Source: a virus. From it: 50,035 nt of DNA. Shown piece after piece: positions 18,001 to 25,174 of the stretch (positions are counted from its first letter, which is position 1; every line of letters begins with the position of its first letter). The stretch lies in the IMG/VR virus record IMGVR_UViG_3300028844_003046, positions 1-50,035 of that record. One strand, 5' to 3'. The notes below the pieces were generated by a model. It did no database searches and was not told the origin of the DNA. It saw only the letters and a program-made list of their open reading frames with translations. A program made the translations under genes and the position numbers.

Positions 18001-20550
18001 AACTTCAGGCAAATCCTTGGTGAGATCTACTTCCTCTTGCAGTACTTTGAAAAACTTGGCAACACCAGTACCTGAAAATGTCCTAGCAGGTACTTTGGCA
18101 GCGGTATCTGGATAACGCTTCGCAAGCGTTTCCATCAAGTTTCGCCACGCGGTACGGACGGGGCCCGGTTCCTCGTTTGCCTGAATGGTTTCAGTTACTT
18201 TTGGTCCCAGCACCTTGGGGTCAATTAACGGCGACTCAGTCTCGACTTCCTCAGTAGCTGCTGCAGCTGCAGCTGCATCGTCGAGCATCTCCTCAACTGG
18301 AGTCTCCTCAACAACTTCTGAAGGACCCTCCTCCTGAGAGCTAGGCGCTTTAGTATCAGTAGGTTCTGGAGCGGTTGTCGCCGTTTCTGCTTCAGGAGGA
18401 GGGGGTTCTATTACTTGGTCTGCAGCTTCATCATCAACATTAACGTCGCCGGTGTCGGGTATGGATGTCTCAACGTCAGCGGGTACATCACCGGCTGACG
18501 ATGCATCAGCTGGGTCGCCAAGATCATCAACCTCGGACCAAGAACCGTCTGGGTTCCTCTTGACCTTAGGCTTCTTCGGAGGTGGCGTAGTGTCTTCTGG
18601 TTTATTACCGCCGAGGTCTTTGCCGGTGGCTTTGTTAATAGCCATCTCGCCAAGGCCCGGTACGATCTCACCAATGAACTCGCCAGCAACTGCGGCAGGG
18701 TCGTACTCTTGCCCTGCCATCTTCTGCGCCGATAGTTCACCCATGGCACCAGCCGTAGCTTGTGCCAGAATTTCAGAGGTGCCACCAACAACCGCACCGG
18801 TCTTCTTCGCTGCACCGGCGAGTGCTTTGATGGGTTTGAACATGCGGCCAGCGATACCCATAGATAGGGCATCCCATGCGGCCACACCAATGCCTCGCTC
18901 TCGGCCCAGCTCTCTTGCGGTTGCCATGAGCTCCTCATCAGCGAAGGCTTCTTTTAGTGCGTTGGAGTCAGTAGCGTCAACCCCGTGCTCAGTCAAAGCT
19001 TCCCCGATGCTGGCAAGATATTCAGTAGCGAACGAACCAAGACCCGCACCGGTCATACCACCAATGACTGTACCCACACCCGGAGCGGCAGCGGTTCCCG
19101 CTACAGATCCAGCGAGGCCACCAGCCAGCGGCGCTGCTGACATAGGCAAACTTTCAACTACAACCTGCATAGCGAGGGCAGGATTGGTTATGTAGTACCC
19201 AAGAGCATCCCAGAAACCTTCAGATTCCTGTAGTTCCGCAAGGCGAGCAGCATCCTCCTCAGATACTTCCCATTTCTTCAGCGCTTCGGCTCCCTCCGCG
19301 TACTCCTCAGTGTCACCCTGAGCCAGATCAATCAGCTGGCCTGCACGCAAGAGGCCCCGCATCAATGCGTGCTTGATACCCCAACCATAGTTGTCTTCTT
19401 TCTCAGCCGCGACAGGTACGTAAGTCTCCCAGTCATCAGCATTGAACTCTTGCTGCTGTTGCTCGGTGCCTTGCTTTTGTTGGGCTGATTGCCAATCAAG
19501 CTGACCAAGTACAGGGTCGTCCTGCAAATAGGGGATGTTCTTGTTGAATGCTGTATCAACTGCACCGGCAATGCTTTCGTCTGTTGGTATTGCAAAGCCG
19601 CCAGTATACTGGGCCGTAGCCAGAGCTTCAGATAACCCGCCACTTGCTCTGCCAGCCATGTCATCAAGGTAGTTGGCAGTTTCCTCTGGTAGAACAGACT
19701 TCCAGTTAGCGCCGTGTTCTCTTACTGCCTTATCGACATTACCCATGCCCCAGTTATAGGCAGCAGCCATCAGTTCTCGATTACCTTTGTACTTTTCTTT
19801 CAGTAACGCTAGGTATCTGACACCACCACGAACGTTTTGTTCGTCGTCCATACGGTTAGAGACACCCATGTCCTTAGCTGTACCGGGCATCAATTGCATT
19901 AAACCTTCAGCGCCAGCCGAAGATACTTGGTTGCTTCTACCACCAGACTCTTGCGTCATGTAGTCGGCAACGAGCTGAGAGCTTAAGTCATACTGTTTGG
20001 CATATTTATTAATCAGATCTTTACGGCGCTGAACAGCATCGGGGACACCAACAATCTCGACCCCTTCACCCCAGCCGACAGCTAATTGTTTTGCTTCTTC
20101 AGGGCTGGCTACAACTGACTCTCGTTGAACAGCACCTTCGGGGGTTTTCTTTTGGACAACAAGCGCACCTTCCTCACTTGCAGGTTTTCCCTTACCAGAG
20201 AGAGTGAGTGCACCAATAATTTCTTGGTTTGTACGTCCAGAGGTCTGCTCTTTTAGTGCTCTGTCCGCTACTTTCTGGTCACGAGCAATGAGGGTGCCAC
20301 CCTTACCATCAAAGTCTTCAATGACAACAGACCCCGGAGGTTTCTTCTCAGGAACTTCAACCTGTTCCGGAGACAAGTACACAGCCTGACGCTCGCTATT
20401 GGAGGCGAGGTCCTGCAACTGGGCCTCAATATCCATAACCGGCTCAGCACTGGGGGTGTCTAGTGCGTCCGGTAGTGCCCCCTGTGGAGCATCATCCCAT
20501 GAATATACTTCCCATTTGCTAGGATCAAAATCGTCTGGGTTCGCTGCCAT
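12046..20550 (-). CDS. giant polyvalent internal virion protein with transglycosylase and metallopeptidase motifs
   Basis: At 2834 residues this is far longer than T7 gp16. Residues 178-300 are an SLT lytic transglycosylase: E201 in TQESGGR, then GLMQLMPGTA and AAAYNWGMGNV. A Gly/Ala-rich hydrophobic region follows at about 455-520. A low-complexity acidic/Pro linker lies at about 685-780 and Lys/Ala linkers near 1090. An ART-like segment (HVYHAVRKI) starts near 1204. A zincin motif HEMVH (1644-1648) is followed by NPVEFLAEAF, a likely third ligand. The C-terminal 600 residues contain hydrophobic helices such as GVGLIGFFNFLGAPSYWVL. This is the plan of polyvalent proteins ejected with phage DNA: wall opening, membrane passage and effector domains. 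The start has AAGGA nearby and follows the 523-residue gene in the same operon. Confidence 0.9.
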   Translation of the reverse strand: MAANPDDFDPSKWEVYSWDDAPQGALPDALDTPSAEPVMDIEAQLQDLASNSERQAVYLSPEQVEVPEKKPPGSVVIEDFDGKGGTLIARDQKVADRALKEQTSGRTNQEIIGALTLSGKGKPASEEGALVVQKKTPEGAVQRESVVASPEEAKQLAVGWGEGVEIVGVPDAVQRRKDLINKYAKQYDLSSQLVADYMTQESGGRSNQVSSAGAEGLMQLMPGTAKDMGVSNRMDDEQNVRGGVRYLALLKEKYKGNRELMAAAYNWGMGNVDKAVREHGANWKSVLPEETANYLDDMAGRASGGLSEALATAQYTGGFAIPTDESIAGAVDTAFNKNIPYLQDDPVLGQLDWQSAQQKQGTEQQQQEFNADDWETYVPVAAEKEDNYGWGIKHALMRGLLRAGQLIDLAQGDTEEYAEGAEALKKWEVSEEDAARLAELQESEGFWDALGYYITNPALAMQVVVESLPMSAAPLAGGLAGSVAGTAAAPGVGTVIGGMTGAGLGSFATEYLASIGEALTEHGVDATDSNALKEAFADEELMATARELGRERGIGVAAWDALSMGIAGRMFKPIKALAGAAKKTGAVVGGTSEILAQATAGAMGELSAQKMAGQEYDPAAVAGEFIGEIVPGLGEMAINKATGKDLGGNKPEDTTPPPKKPKVKRNPDGSWSEVDDLGDPADASSAGDVPADVETSIPDTGDVNVDDEAADQVIEPPPPEAETATTAPEPTDTKAPSSQEEGPSEVVEETPVEEMLDDAAAAAAATEEVETESPLIDPKVLGPKVTETIQANEEPGPVRTAWRNLMETLAKRYPDTAAKVPARTFSGTGVAKFFKVLQEEVDLTKDLPEVKKLLDGIAEGKTAEVIQTLDRLTSHVQGTIPSLTDAPIDSIAGQVQAEYNNFMAFYEKAKTVGKGKLTKGKDVLKGTKINMANKLGELSGAVRALLKAAEEAGVLEEAGIGANYGKTMELADRAADAAQAPVEKKTKGGGKTKTISFNASTLLELANNLRDIAEKVTPLLAEAEARGDKAKKAKGKAKPEASSPVTEAPAKPKTETSEAKAAAAQKAVKGGMDVKSMLEPSPTEEGKLSPEQRKEKIAFDKERRAEVGKLIEDNPDPRKLSRLIRGYIGGVDIAYGTVTQLRAIAKTLGMKGVYKLKQAELAVAVFDEASRIDSEAIAKGVAEENAEILAEVKKNVPKKLQKGHVYHAVRKIADVAGIVKNGLKKGTNISVDLVGQAATVLGDVGNVVLVFADKKNEYTLKDYQNDGVATGGMKPVAIVADSLTKAEIAELGKTGLPVYVGGKRVAAKGTAAKKPKKAAKKPDVKPEEIFDPEPQNIVGRESATLAETAGVEPGQGALDRALEKIGVSKASVKKLRGIMKAVSSEQRDQIVEAAYRHVRTPDPIRLVSDITEIVGKRVSPEVYDTIAEFALEISERRDARLAEIEAEQKSFEDDIASSMSEDELEIARMTGAIDPEIDVETTTVDEFGVSWASRLRDIINDIHPSLTGAKRARVKQDRRILKQAMDKIRIEIETLVERDNRASDIWPDTPTASMQEILELFVSALPSNHRYAHLSRMLMKLNLTGVTIQLKDSPFINENGFMEMGGYNPINKETNRIDPANAKITAVYNTDLRHDEAFVRTVLHEMVHAATTFAYATDKPFQQHINTLYKQSLLEFQKMHPDFPAQKYIEMANNLSALGEPAHKQLFDEITLWMKEKDRGAEKGQGLGFIYYGLSNPVEFLAEAFTKPYFQEFLGNMKVEDAPTLLPSVRSQIKQGKKFPSAIAVLIGAVAKFLGISPRNSVLLEVMFWTEQMFTTQADAESITRKGNKMKGYAEPFLSQEDIPDKKVRTNVVNRTADAARARDSKVKQAVETLADGLKNLPRAINLGFMNRDVIERNYRELFGRAAKAAGHAFSPLTQYIKAKQAASQLAEEFAVRATAALKKLQKLDNKSRAKVLELMADTTLAQVWPHVSLRAKENKHLWSKPDKKGVSKLSTLLGEAAKQARKDWVALNKTNPEAAQLLIEMAMLTREIQDRKRIEALRTVGKTYEIDSTLVKQLGKVESKEDIQKLFPGMYDTEGNLVEDGARPADTIIDKKDSKEVKEEKKEKLKEWKERRAIAKTAEEIIKGTSVKGPYFPLRRYGKYVVSSTDEHNEDGEPYVSFHHTRKEAQRVAAALEDKLGISTYVTKKIESMSIPRDVESVTAELAGRMGRRKDGISDHMSKRLQAAMIEIMADNTAYASQLKRMGIDGVAADDMGRAFEEYVFVTKYTLGDLATSYEVHQALKDLKQLQSKGMQDALQQGGITEDEALLVGDVVNELAAQNREDAKDREMSKFQKGVGLIGFFNFLGAPSYWVLNATQTLTVTLPYIGSKWGAKGTAAYMQAAGTILKAAKGAKSYDQFKQNLPPAAQKVVADLEAQGIIQSTIAHQFGDIMTPSTLTSIQEWAGPVGKATATALKLMETIPEGVEKYNRISTALAIHYLSNGDMQAIADGVQATQFNYDSANRARLLKAAPKWAGGGLRAIITPMMMFKSYGIGLTRLLYGSMMDVAIKKGGRVEALKLAGGLITTHTVFGGVAGGLMMAPVQALVWAFNQAFREAGDEFDPEEAVELYLQDVANDTVAALASRGVPAALGVDMSKSINLGNLIWMGNDRINLSDAGGVETMMTTALGPVAQYGITTVREGSRLWKGDPRGNWYDFAAAAIPLKAARGAIRGLKYEMEGVGTDTLTFIEPEDVTGWIRSAMGFRPTGIAMTTDYEYNLMAREQRRSTRKSNLVALALAAETAKEKAEVWEDIQKFNRSLEKRSDWISRGDVARLRSRRRGRQRQYDRERR
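12125..12164 (+). terminator. possible terminator of the rightward replication operon
   Basis: CAATCGCTC (12125-12133) pairs perfectly with GAGCGATTG (12146-12154) across a 12-base loop, followed by AACTTTTGG on the plus strand. It lies 27 bases past the primase-helicase stop, inside the coding region of the opposite-strand giant gene. The T-run is short, so efficiency is uncertain. Confidence 0.45.
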
Positions 20551-20559
20551 TGCAGATCC

Positions 20560-22131
20560 TTATGAATGGGTCGCTTGTCTACGACGTTCGGCTTCCTGAT
20601 CGGCCTGCATTTGTGCTGCCCTTTCGTTTACAGGCAGTGCTGCGGCATCCTGTTGCCACTGGTAGTTAGGGTCCATCGGGTCAGTAGCCATTGCAGGTGA
20701 GTTCTGCGAAGTGGTGTTCCCACCCTCCGTCAGTTTGAAGTTTGCTATTGCATCCTGCTTCAAAGATGGCGGCAGCCTAAAGCGTTGGCCATCATAAACA
20801 GCAAGGACATCCCCAGTTTCTTTGTTCCTCATTACTTTGAAATCAGGAGCGTGCTCTTGCAAATCGAGGCCACCGGGCTGTCTTATAAGCTGAGAAATAA
20901 TGGCGGCCTTATCATAGTCGAGAGTGTTTGTCCCGTTGCGGCCCGGACCCTGTTCCAGCACCAACTGGGAAACATCAGACTTAAACTTACCTTTTTCCTG
21001 TGGGTGCTCGTTAAGATAGCTATCTACTTCAGGTGTTATTGCTTCAAATTCATTCATGAAGTAGTCATTAGCGCCTTTGATTATCTGTACAGACTGACCG
21101 GGGTCCCAGCCAAGGTCACCAGCTCTAGCATGTGCAGCGGCATCGCGTCGTCCTAGTGCAGATATAACAGATGCCAGTGCTTGTGTAGTAGCTGCATCAG
21201 CCCGCTGCCCAGCATACTTAGAGGTTTCTTTTTGTGCTTCAGCTACCATTCTACTTGAAGATGCGTTGGTCTGAGCAATACCTTCATCGACTACATTCTT
21301 ACGCTCAGTCTCATGCTGTTTCTTCCAGTCGAGGTACGATTCAGGTGTCTTCATGTGCTGGTCAGTAAAGGCCCTGAGGTGATCGGCATTAAGAGGCTTG
21401 TCGCTCCGCTTGCCGTCCTTGCCTTGCATATAGAGCTCGCCATTGTGTGCAACGAACTGGAGACCAGTATCAAAGGGGGTCACTTCAAGTGCGGCGTTGC
21501 CTGCACGCATGGCCTCCCCAACCATACCCTTATCCAAAGCATCAACAGCCTGAAGTGCATACCCCATCACCTGACGACGAGAGGTGGCGTTCTCCATCTC
21601 CTGAAATTTTGAATACCCTTCCAGCCCGCCTGTAAGGATGGCGTATCTGGCGGTGTCGTTGTACCAGTCGTTGTAACGCTCACGCCTTGTCGTTTGCGGC
21701 ACGGGTGCCTGCTGTTGTGGCTGTGGCAACGCCTGCTGTTGTGGCTGTGGCAACGCCTGCTGCGGCTGAGCCTGTGGTACTTCCATTGCGCCACCATCTG
21801 CGGCACCGGGCATACGGTTCACTACAGGAGCAACGCCCGGAATTGCGTACTGGTTCTGCGGTACTGCGGGAGCTGGCTGTTGGGCTACAGGCCCTGCACC
21901 AGACGCAAACGCTTTCCACTGCTGAAACTGCTGCGGATCTTCAAGCATCCCACGCAGCTTGTACCTTTCAGAAAAACCCTTCAGCCACTGGTGTTGTTCG
22001 GCATCGCGGCCTTCTTTCGCTTCGTTAATGACGCGCTCAGATTTTGACGATGCCCTGTCTTCTCTGGCATTCAACCCTTCAGTAACACCGGGGCCAACTC
22101 CTGCCAATGCTCCTAGTATTCCTGCACTCAT
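20560..22131 (-). CDS. putative internal virion protein, 523 residues
   Basis: This protein lies directly upstream of the giant protein, in the place of an internal core protein such as T7 gp15, so a role in the ejected inner-virion complex is inferred. The N-terminus is Gly/Ala-rich. Residues about 115-150 are a Gln/Pro repeat tract (QQALPQPQ units). The rest is helical with Ala/Gln-rich heptad-like stretches (about 270-330) and a C-terminal Gln/Arg-rich tail. No enzyme motif is seen. Its ATG overlaps the stop of the upstream 355-residue gene (ATGA). Confidence 0.75.
   Translation of the reverse strand: MSAGILGALAGVGPGVTEGLNAREDRASSKSERVINEAKEGRDAEQHQWLKGFSERYKLRGMLEDPQQFQQWKAFASGAGPVAQQPAPAVPQNQYAIPGVAPVVNRMPGAADGGAMEVPQAQPQQALPQPQQQALPQPQQQAPVPQTTRRERYNDWYNDTARYAILTGGLEGYSKFQEMENATSRRQVMGYALQAVDALDKGMVGEAMRAGNAALEVTPFDTGLQFVAHNGELYMQGKDGKRSDKPLNADHLRAFTDQHMKTPESYLDWKKQHETERKNVVDEGIAQTNASSSRMVAEAQKETSKYAGQRADAATTQALASVISALGRRDAAAHARAGDLGWDPGQSVQIIKGANDYFMNEFEAITPEVDSYLNEHPQEKGKFKSDVSQLVLEQGPGRNGTNTLDYDKAAIISQLIRQPGGLDLQEHAPDFKVMRNKETGDVLAVYDGQRFRLPPSLKQDAIANFKLTEGGNTTSQNSPAMATDPMDPNYQWQQDAAALPVNERAAQMQADQEAERRRQATHS
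21707..21762. repeat. 24-bp tandem repeat inside the 523-residue virion gene
   Basis: Two perfect 24-base units (21707-21730 and 21731-21754) and an 8-base partial third encode repeated QQALPQPQ. The exact identity suggests recent slippage; copy number may vary between relatives. Confidence 0.9.
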
Positions 22132-23195
22132 TGGATGATCCCTCCCATTTGCTGCGTTGGCATGGGCTGCGCCGGTTGGTCTACATCGGTCGGGATGGGG
22201 ATGGCCTGCTTAGAACTTGGAGGCGGCCGACCGGTTTCTTTCTCAATCATCTTGTCGAAATGGTTTGTTCCCAATTTCCTGACAACATCGGCTGGTATCA
22301 CGTACTCGCCATCACTGATAGCCACGGCTCCAGCGTCGTCTGTTGGCCCACCCGGAGCCATAACGGGCCCACCGTCTGCCACAGCTGCTAGCTGGCCTGC
22401 GCTTTGGCCAACAGCCATCATGTTGTTGAAGTTCTGCTGCCCAGCTGCGTTGTTGATTTCAGTACGCTGCAGGTCTCGGCCATAAGCCGTGTCCACAATG
22501 CCTGCACCGAGATCGTATCCCTGATAGGCACCCTGAAGGTAAGGTATGGCACCCTGTGCTACCTGTGCCCCGCCGACAGTTGCTCCAGTGGCTGCATTGA
22601 GAGCTGCGCCACCGACATTTGCTCCCATCGCAGTTGCCTGCATAGCCTGACCAGCTATGTTCTGGCCAACGCCTACAGCACGTGCTGTAAGGTCACGACC
22701 AATCTGCTTGGTGCGTTCGCCTGCTTGGTTAGCAGCGAGAGCGCTCATAGCGGCCTCTGCAACTCCCGCCTGCTTATCCAGCGCCGCATAGCGCAAGTCT
22801 GAAGCGTCTACGCCATAGCTCTCAAGCTTGCGCTCTTGGGCCTCTCGTTGAGCCTGAGTAGCAGACTTGACATCCTGAACTGCGGCGGCCCTCTGTCTCT
22901 GCTCCTCACCTTTCGAGGAATACAGAGCCGCATCGGAGAACATTGACTCCATGGCGGGGACGACCTTCTGGTCATAGAAGTCTTTCTGCTCAGCAGCCCA
23001 GCCAAACATATCCTCCATGGCAGGCATAGCGGACCCCATGACTTGGGACCCCCATTGCTGCAACTTGCCCCACTCTTGCTGGCCAGTTTCCCACATTGAC
23101 TTCGCCCAGTTAGAAGACATTCGGGCGTCGGCCATCGCTGCATCAGAATATTTACTAGTATCAGGCGGCGGCGGAGCGTTGCTTGCACTTCCCAT
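22128..23195 (-). CDS. putative virion (inner core or tail) protein, 355 residues
   Basis: The start is ATG 23195, with GAGGG 7 bases upstream; an in-frame TTG at 23201 is less well spaced. The N-terminus has a Pro stretch (APPPPD), then amphipathic helices rich in Trp/Gln/Met. A long Ala/Gln helical region follows (about 85-240) with Gly-Ala repeats. A C-terminal segment has DGGPV-x3-GG, SDGEYVIPADVVRKLG and a Pro/Gln tail. The last motif (sDGEyVip.dvv..lG) recurs in phage internal and tape-like structural proteins. The likely role is as part of the protein set ejected with DNA. The family name is unknown. Its 5' end overlaps the GNAT gene. Confidence 0.72.
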   Translation of the reverse strand: MGSASNAPPPPDTSKYSDAAMADARMSSNWAKSMWETGQQEWGKLQQWGSQVMGSAMPAMEDMFGWAAEQKDFYDQKVVPAMESMFSDAALYSSKGEEQRQRAAAVQDVKSATQAQREAQERKLESYGVDASDLRYAALDKQAGVAEAAMSALAANQAGERTKQIGRDLTARAVGVGQNIAGQAMQATAMGANVGGAALNAATGATVGGAQVAQGAIPYLQGAYQGYDLGAGIVDTAYGRDLQRTEINNAAGQQNFNNMMAVGQSAGQLAAVADGGPVMAPGGPTDDAGAVAISDGEYVIPADVVRKLGTNHFDKMIEKETGRPPPSSKQAIPIPTDVDQPAQPMPTQQMGGIIQ

Positions 23196-23619
23196 CTTCA
23201 ATCCCTCTTAACCAGCGACACTGTTCCTGTGTCATAGAAAGTATGTACATATCACCCCTGTCATACGCATCTTCAATTATGGCTTCCAACTTAAAACCAA
23301 GGCGCATATCCATCGAAAGGGCTTTCACGTTTTCACTGCATACAGTTGCCAGCACTTTCTTGACACGAAGGTCATGGAAAGGATACTCGAAAACTGCTTG
23401 AATTGCTCGTCTTGACACGAACTTAGGGTCATCGATAGCCACGTGCATTTTGATGCTACCGCCCACCTCATAGTCGTCGTAGACAACCCCCCACTTTGGT
23501 TTCCACTGGGCATCCACCACACCCATACATGACTTGCCGTGCTCATACCACAAGCCTGTGCCCATGCGCTCCCATACCCATGGGCCTATCAACTTTATGT
23601 CAGAGCAGTTCGGTGTCAT
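23161..23619 (-). CDS. GNAT-family N-acetyltransferase
   Basis: This 152-residue protein has the GNAT core: strand IKMHVAID, then HDLRVKKVLATVCSENVKALSMD and LGFKLEA, the typical acetyl-CoA-binding helix and the N-x2-A...LGF motif, ending with GDMYILSMTQEQ. Such proteins transfer acetyl groups from acetyl-CoA to amines. Here the substrate may be a virion or host protein; similar GNATs occur in podovirus structural clusters. Its stop lies 35 bases inside the next virion gene and its start overlaps the preceding small gene (ATGA), so it is expressed with late genes, not early ones. Confidence 0.82.
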   Translation of the reverse strand: MTPNCSDIKLIGPWVWERMGTGLWYEHGKSCMGVVDAQWKPKWGVVYDDYEVGGSIKMHVAIDDPKFVSRRAIQAVFEYPFHDLRVKKVLATVCSENVKALSMDMRLGFKLEAIIEDAYDRGDMYILSMTQEQCRWLRGIEDGKCKQRSAAA

Positions 23620-23831
23620 TTCTTAGCTGTAAGTTTCTTCGCAATTTCTGCCGGAGGCGGTGCAGGCATGAGTACCAGCTCACCTCTGATAATCTGTCTC
23701 AATATGTTCTTGAGATCAGTAACAGCATCAGCTGCGTTGCCGGGGAGCATTACCCGATTGTCACTCAACGCCATGATTACTGTGCTAGCGATGTTGTTTA
23801 GTTCTTCTTGCGATATTTCTCTTTCATTCAT
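23616..23831 (-). CDS. small unknown late protein
   Basis: This 71-residue protein is helical and acidic at the N-terminus (MNEREISQEELNNIAS) and has a Pro-rich C-terminal third ending KKLTAKK. No membrane segment or known domain is found. It is linked by a 4-base overlap to the GNAT gene and lies 10 bases after the 156-residue adhesin-like gene. It may be a chaperone-like or assembly partner of its neighbours, but nothing in the sequence proves this. Confidence 0.65.
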   Translation of the reverse strand: MNEREISQEELNNIASTVIMALSDNRVMLPGNAADAVTDLKNILRQIIRGELVLMPAPPPAEIAKKLTAKK

Positions 23832-23841
23832 TTGTATTGTC

Positions 23842-24312
23842 CTACGCTGCTGTAACTGTGGCTTCGCCCGTATAGTACGCCGAAGCTATGACTGGTGATG
23901 TTGTTCCTGTTGCATAAAGCTCAAAAAGGCTTGTTGAAGTAACTACACCGGGGACCATGCCTCCTTGACCATTTCTCCATATCCGCTCAACATCCAGCTT
24001 CAAGTAGGTCCCCAACGTGTCCGGTTGGACCTGCCAAGTTGTACCAGAAAACAAAGATGCTTCACGGATGTCATAAAAGGCCCCAATATTAGTGACCGGC
24101 TCATTGGGATACCATTCACCCGACACAAACAAAGTCCTATTGGCAACTAAAGGCCCCAAATCGTAAACTTGGCCATTAGGGTGAAACGTGACACCGGCGT
24201 TGGTTGCAACTTCTTCTTGACTGTGTGCAGAGATCTGATTAGACAAAGCACCAATAGAAGTGTTCAGCCCCTTACTTATCAGAATGGTAGATTGAAAATG
24301 TGAGATAGTCAT
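23842..24312 (-). CDS. beta-rich virion protein, paralogue of the 24719-25174 product
   Basis: This 156-residue protein's core AGVTF-x3-G-x-x-YD-x-GP-x3-A-x-RT-(I/L)-FV-x-GEW, YDIR(E/Q)ASLF and VERIWR is shared with the 151-residue protein 400 bases away. The two are clear paralogues flanking an unrelated 132-residue gene. Thr/Ser/Gly/Val-rich strands suggest a beta-sandwich typical of small fibre or decoration proteins. Location downstream of the long fibre-like genes suggests a tail-tip or adhesin subunit or its assembly factor. The start overlaps the previous stop (ATGA). Confidence 0.72.
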   Translation of the reverse strand: MTISHFQSTILISKGLNTSIGALSNQISAHSQEEVATNAGVTFHPNGQVYDLGPLVANRTLFVSGEWYPNEPVTNIGAFYDIREASLFSGTTWQVQPDTLGTYLKLDVERIWRNGQGGMVPGVVTSTSLFELYATGTTSPVIASAYYTGEATVTAA

Positions 24313-24707
24313 ACAGAGCCTCCGTCGTCAATTTTTACCGCATCACGAACACCAACTTCCCATGGCGTATCTTCAGTGCGATTCCAAATCCGCGATACAC
24401 CTACTGGTACACCGGGCTTTAATGACTTACCCCCTTGGAAAACACTGTCTCGTAAAAAAACATATTGTGACTCGTTAAGCAGCTCCCCTTCCTTTACAGA
24501 TCCGGGGATCAATACATTAGTACCAACAACTTGGTTGTCGTCATCCAAGATGTAATAGTCCCAACCATCAATACGTTCTTGAGCACAACCGTCGTCGTGC
24601 AGCACGGTCACGTTTTGCACCCCTGTCGGTGGACAAGAGTTCCAATCGGAGAGAGTCTCTCCACTATAAAGTTTGCCGTTGCTGTACATAATTTCAAATC
24701 GCTTCAT
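24309..24707 (-). CDS. unknown late protein between two paralogues
   Basis: This 132-residue protein starts MKRFEIMYSNGKLYSG, followed by SDWNSCPPTGVQNVTVLHDDG and WDYYILDD. This strand-rich, polar, cysteine-containing sequence resembles small phage proteins found with tail adhesins, but the family is not recognised. No signal peptide or catalytic motif is seen. It is inserted between two paralogous beta-proteins and linked to the downstream copy by a 4-base overlap, so the three may form one functional unit. Confidence 0.68.
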   Translation of the reverse strand: MKRFEIMYSNGKLYSGETLSDWNSCPPTGVQNVTVLHDDGCAQERIDGWDYYILDDDNQVVGTNVLIPGSVKEGELLNESQYVFLRDSVFQGGKSLKPGVPVGVSRIWNRTEDTPWEVGVRDAVKIDDGGSV

Positions 24708-24718
24708 ATTAATACCCG

Positions 24719-25174
24719 TTAGTTACTCGCCTCTGCAGTATAAGTCGCAGTATCAATTGCCGAACCAGAACCAGTGTCTCGTACCTCAAAGCTCCCAGAT
24801 GCCGACGAAACATTGGGTGCTGACATCGCGGTGACGTTACAACGCCAGATCCTTTCCACGCTTATCTGTACCCAAGTACCTACCGTTGCCGCCTGTTGGG
24901 TCCAAGTGCCAGTGAACAGCGATGCCTGACGGATATCATAGCTTGATCCAATACCAGTGTCAGGCTCATCCGGCCACCACTCACCGGCGACAAATATGGT
25001 TCGGTCGGCTAAGGCTGGTCCCATATCATAACATTCCCCATCGACATTAAAGGTAACGCCAGCAAAACATACGCCGCCGGTGTTATTGTGCTCTGAAAAT
25101 CCACCACTAAGAGCGGGCGAGGTGCCTGACGGAGAATACAAAACGCGCTTAACTGAAAAACCCGACAGGCTCAT
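24719..25174 (-). CDS. beta-rich virion protein, paralogue of the 23842-24312 product
   Basis: This 151-residue protein starts at ATG 25174, which overlaps the stop of the 884-residue fibre gene (ATGA); the 15-codon upstream extension is shadow. The core AGVTFNVDGECYDMGP, IFVAGEWWPDEP and ASLFTGTW aligns with the 156-residue copy. The N- and C-termini diverge. Thr/Ser/Gly-rich beta structure is expected, and coupling to the fibre gene suggests a fibre-associated or tip protein. Not assigned to a named family. Confidence 0.72.
   Translation of the reverse strand: MSLSGFSVKRVLYSPSGTSPALSGGFSEHNNTGGVCFAGVTFNVDGECYDMGPALADRTIFVAGEWWPDEPDTGIGSSYDIRQASLFTGTWTQQAATVGTWVQISVERIWRCNVTAMSAPNVSSASGSFEVRDTGSGSAIDTATYTAEASN

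Noticed and set aside
12300-20450. Many plus-strand open frames opposite the giant protein gene, up to 247 codons
   Set aside because: They lie antisense to a continuous frame with clear domains, lack ribosome sites and show low-complexity translations. Shadows.
21687-22047. Trp/Gln-rich plus-strand frames over the 24-bp repeats
   Set aside because: Artefacts of the repeat; the minus frame fits operon overlap and composition.
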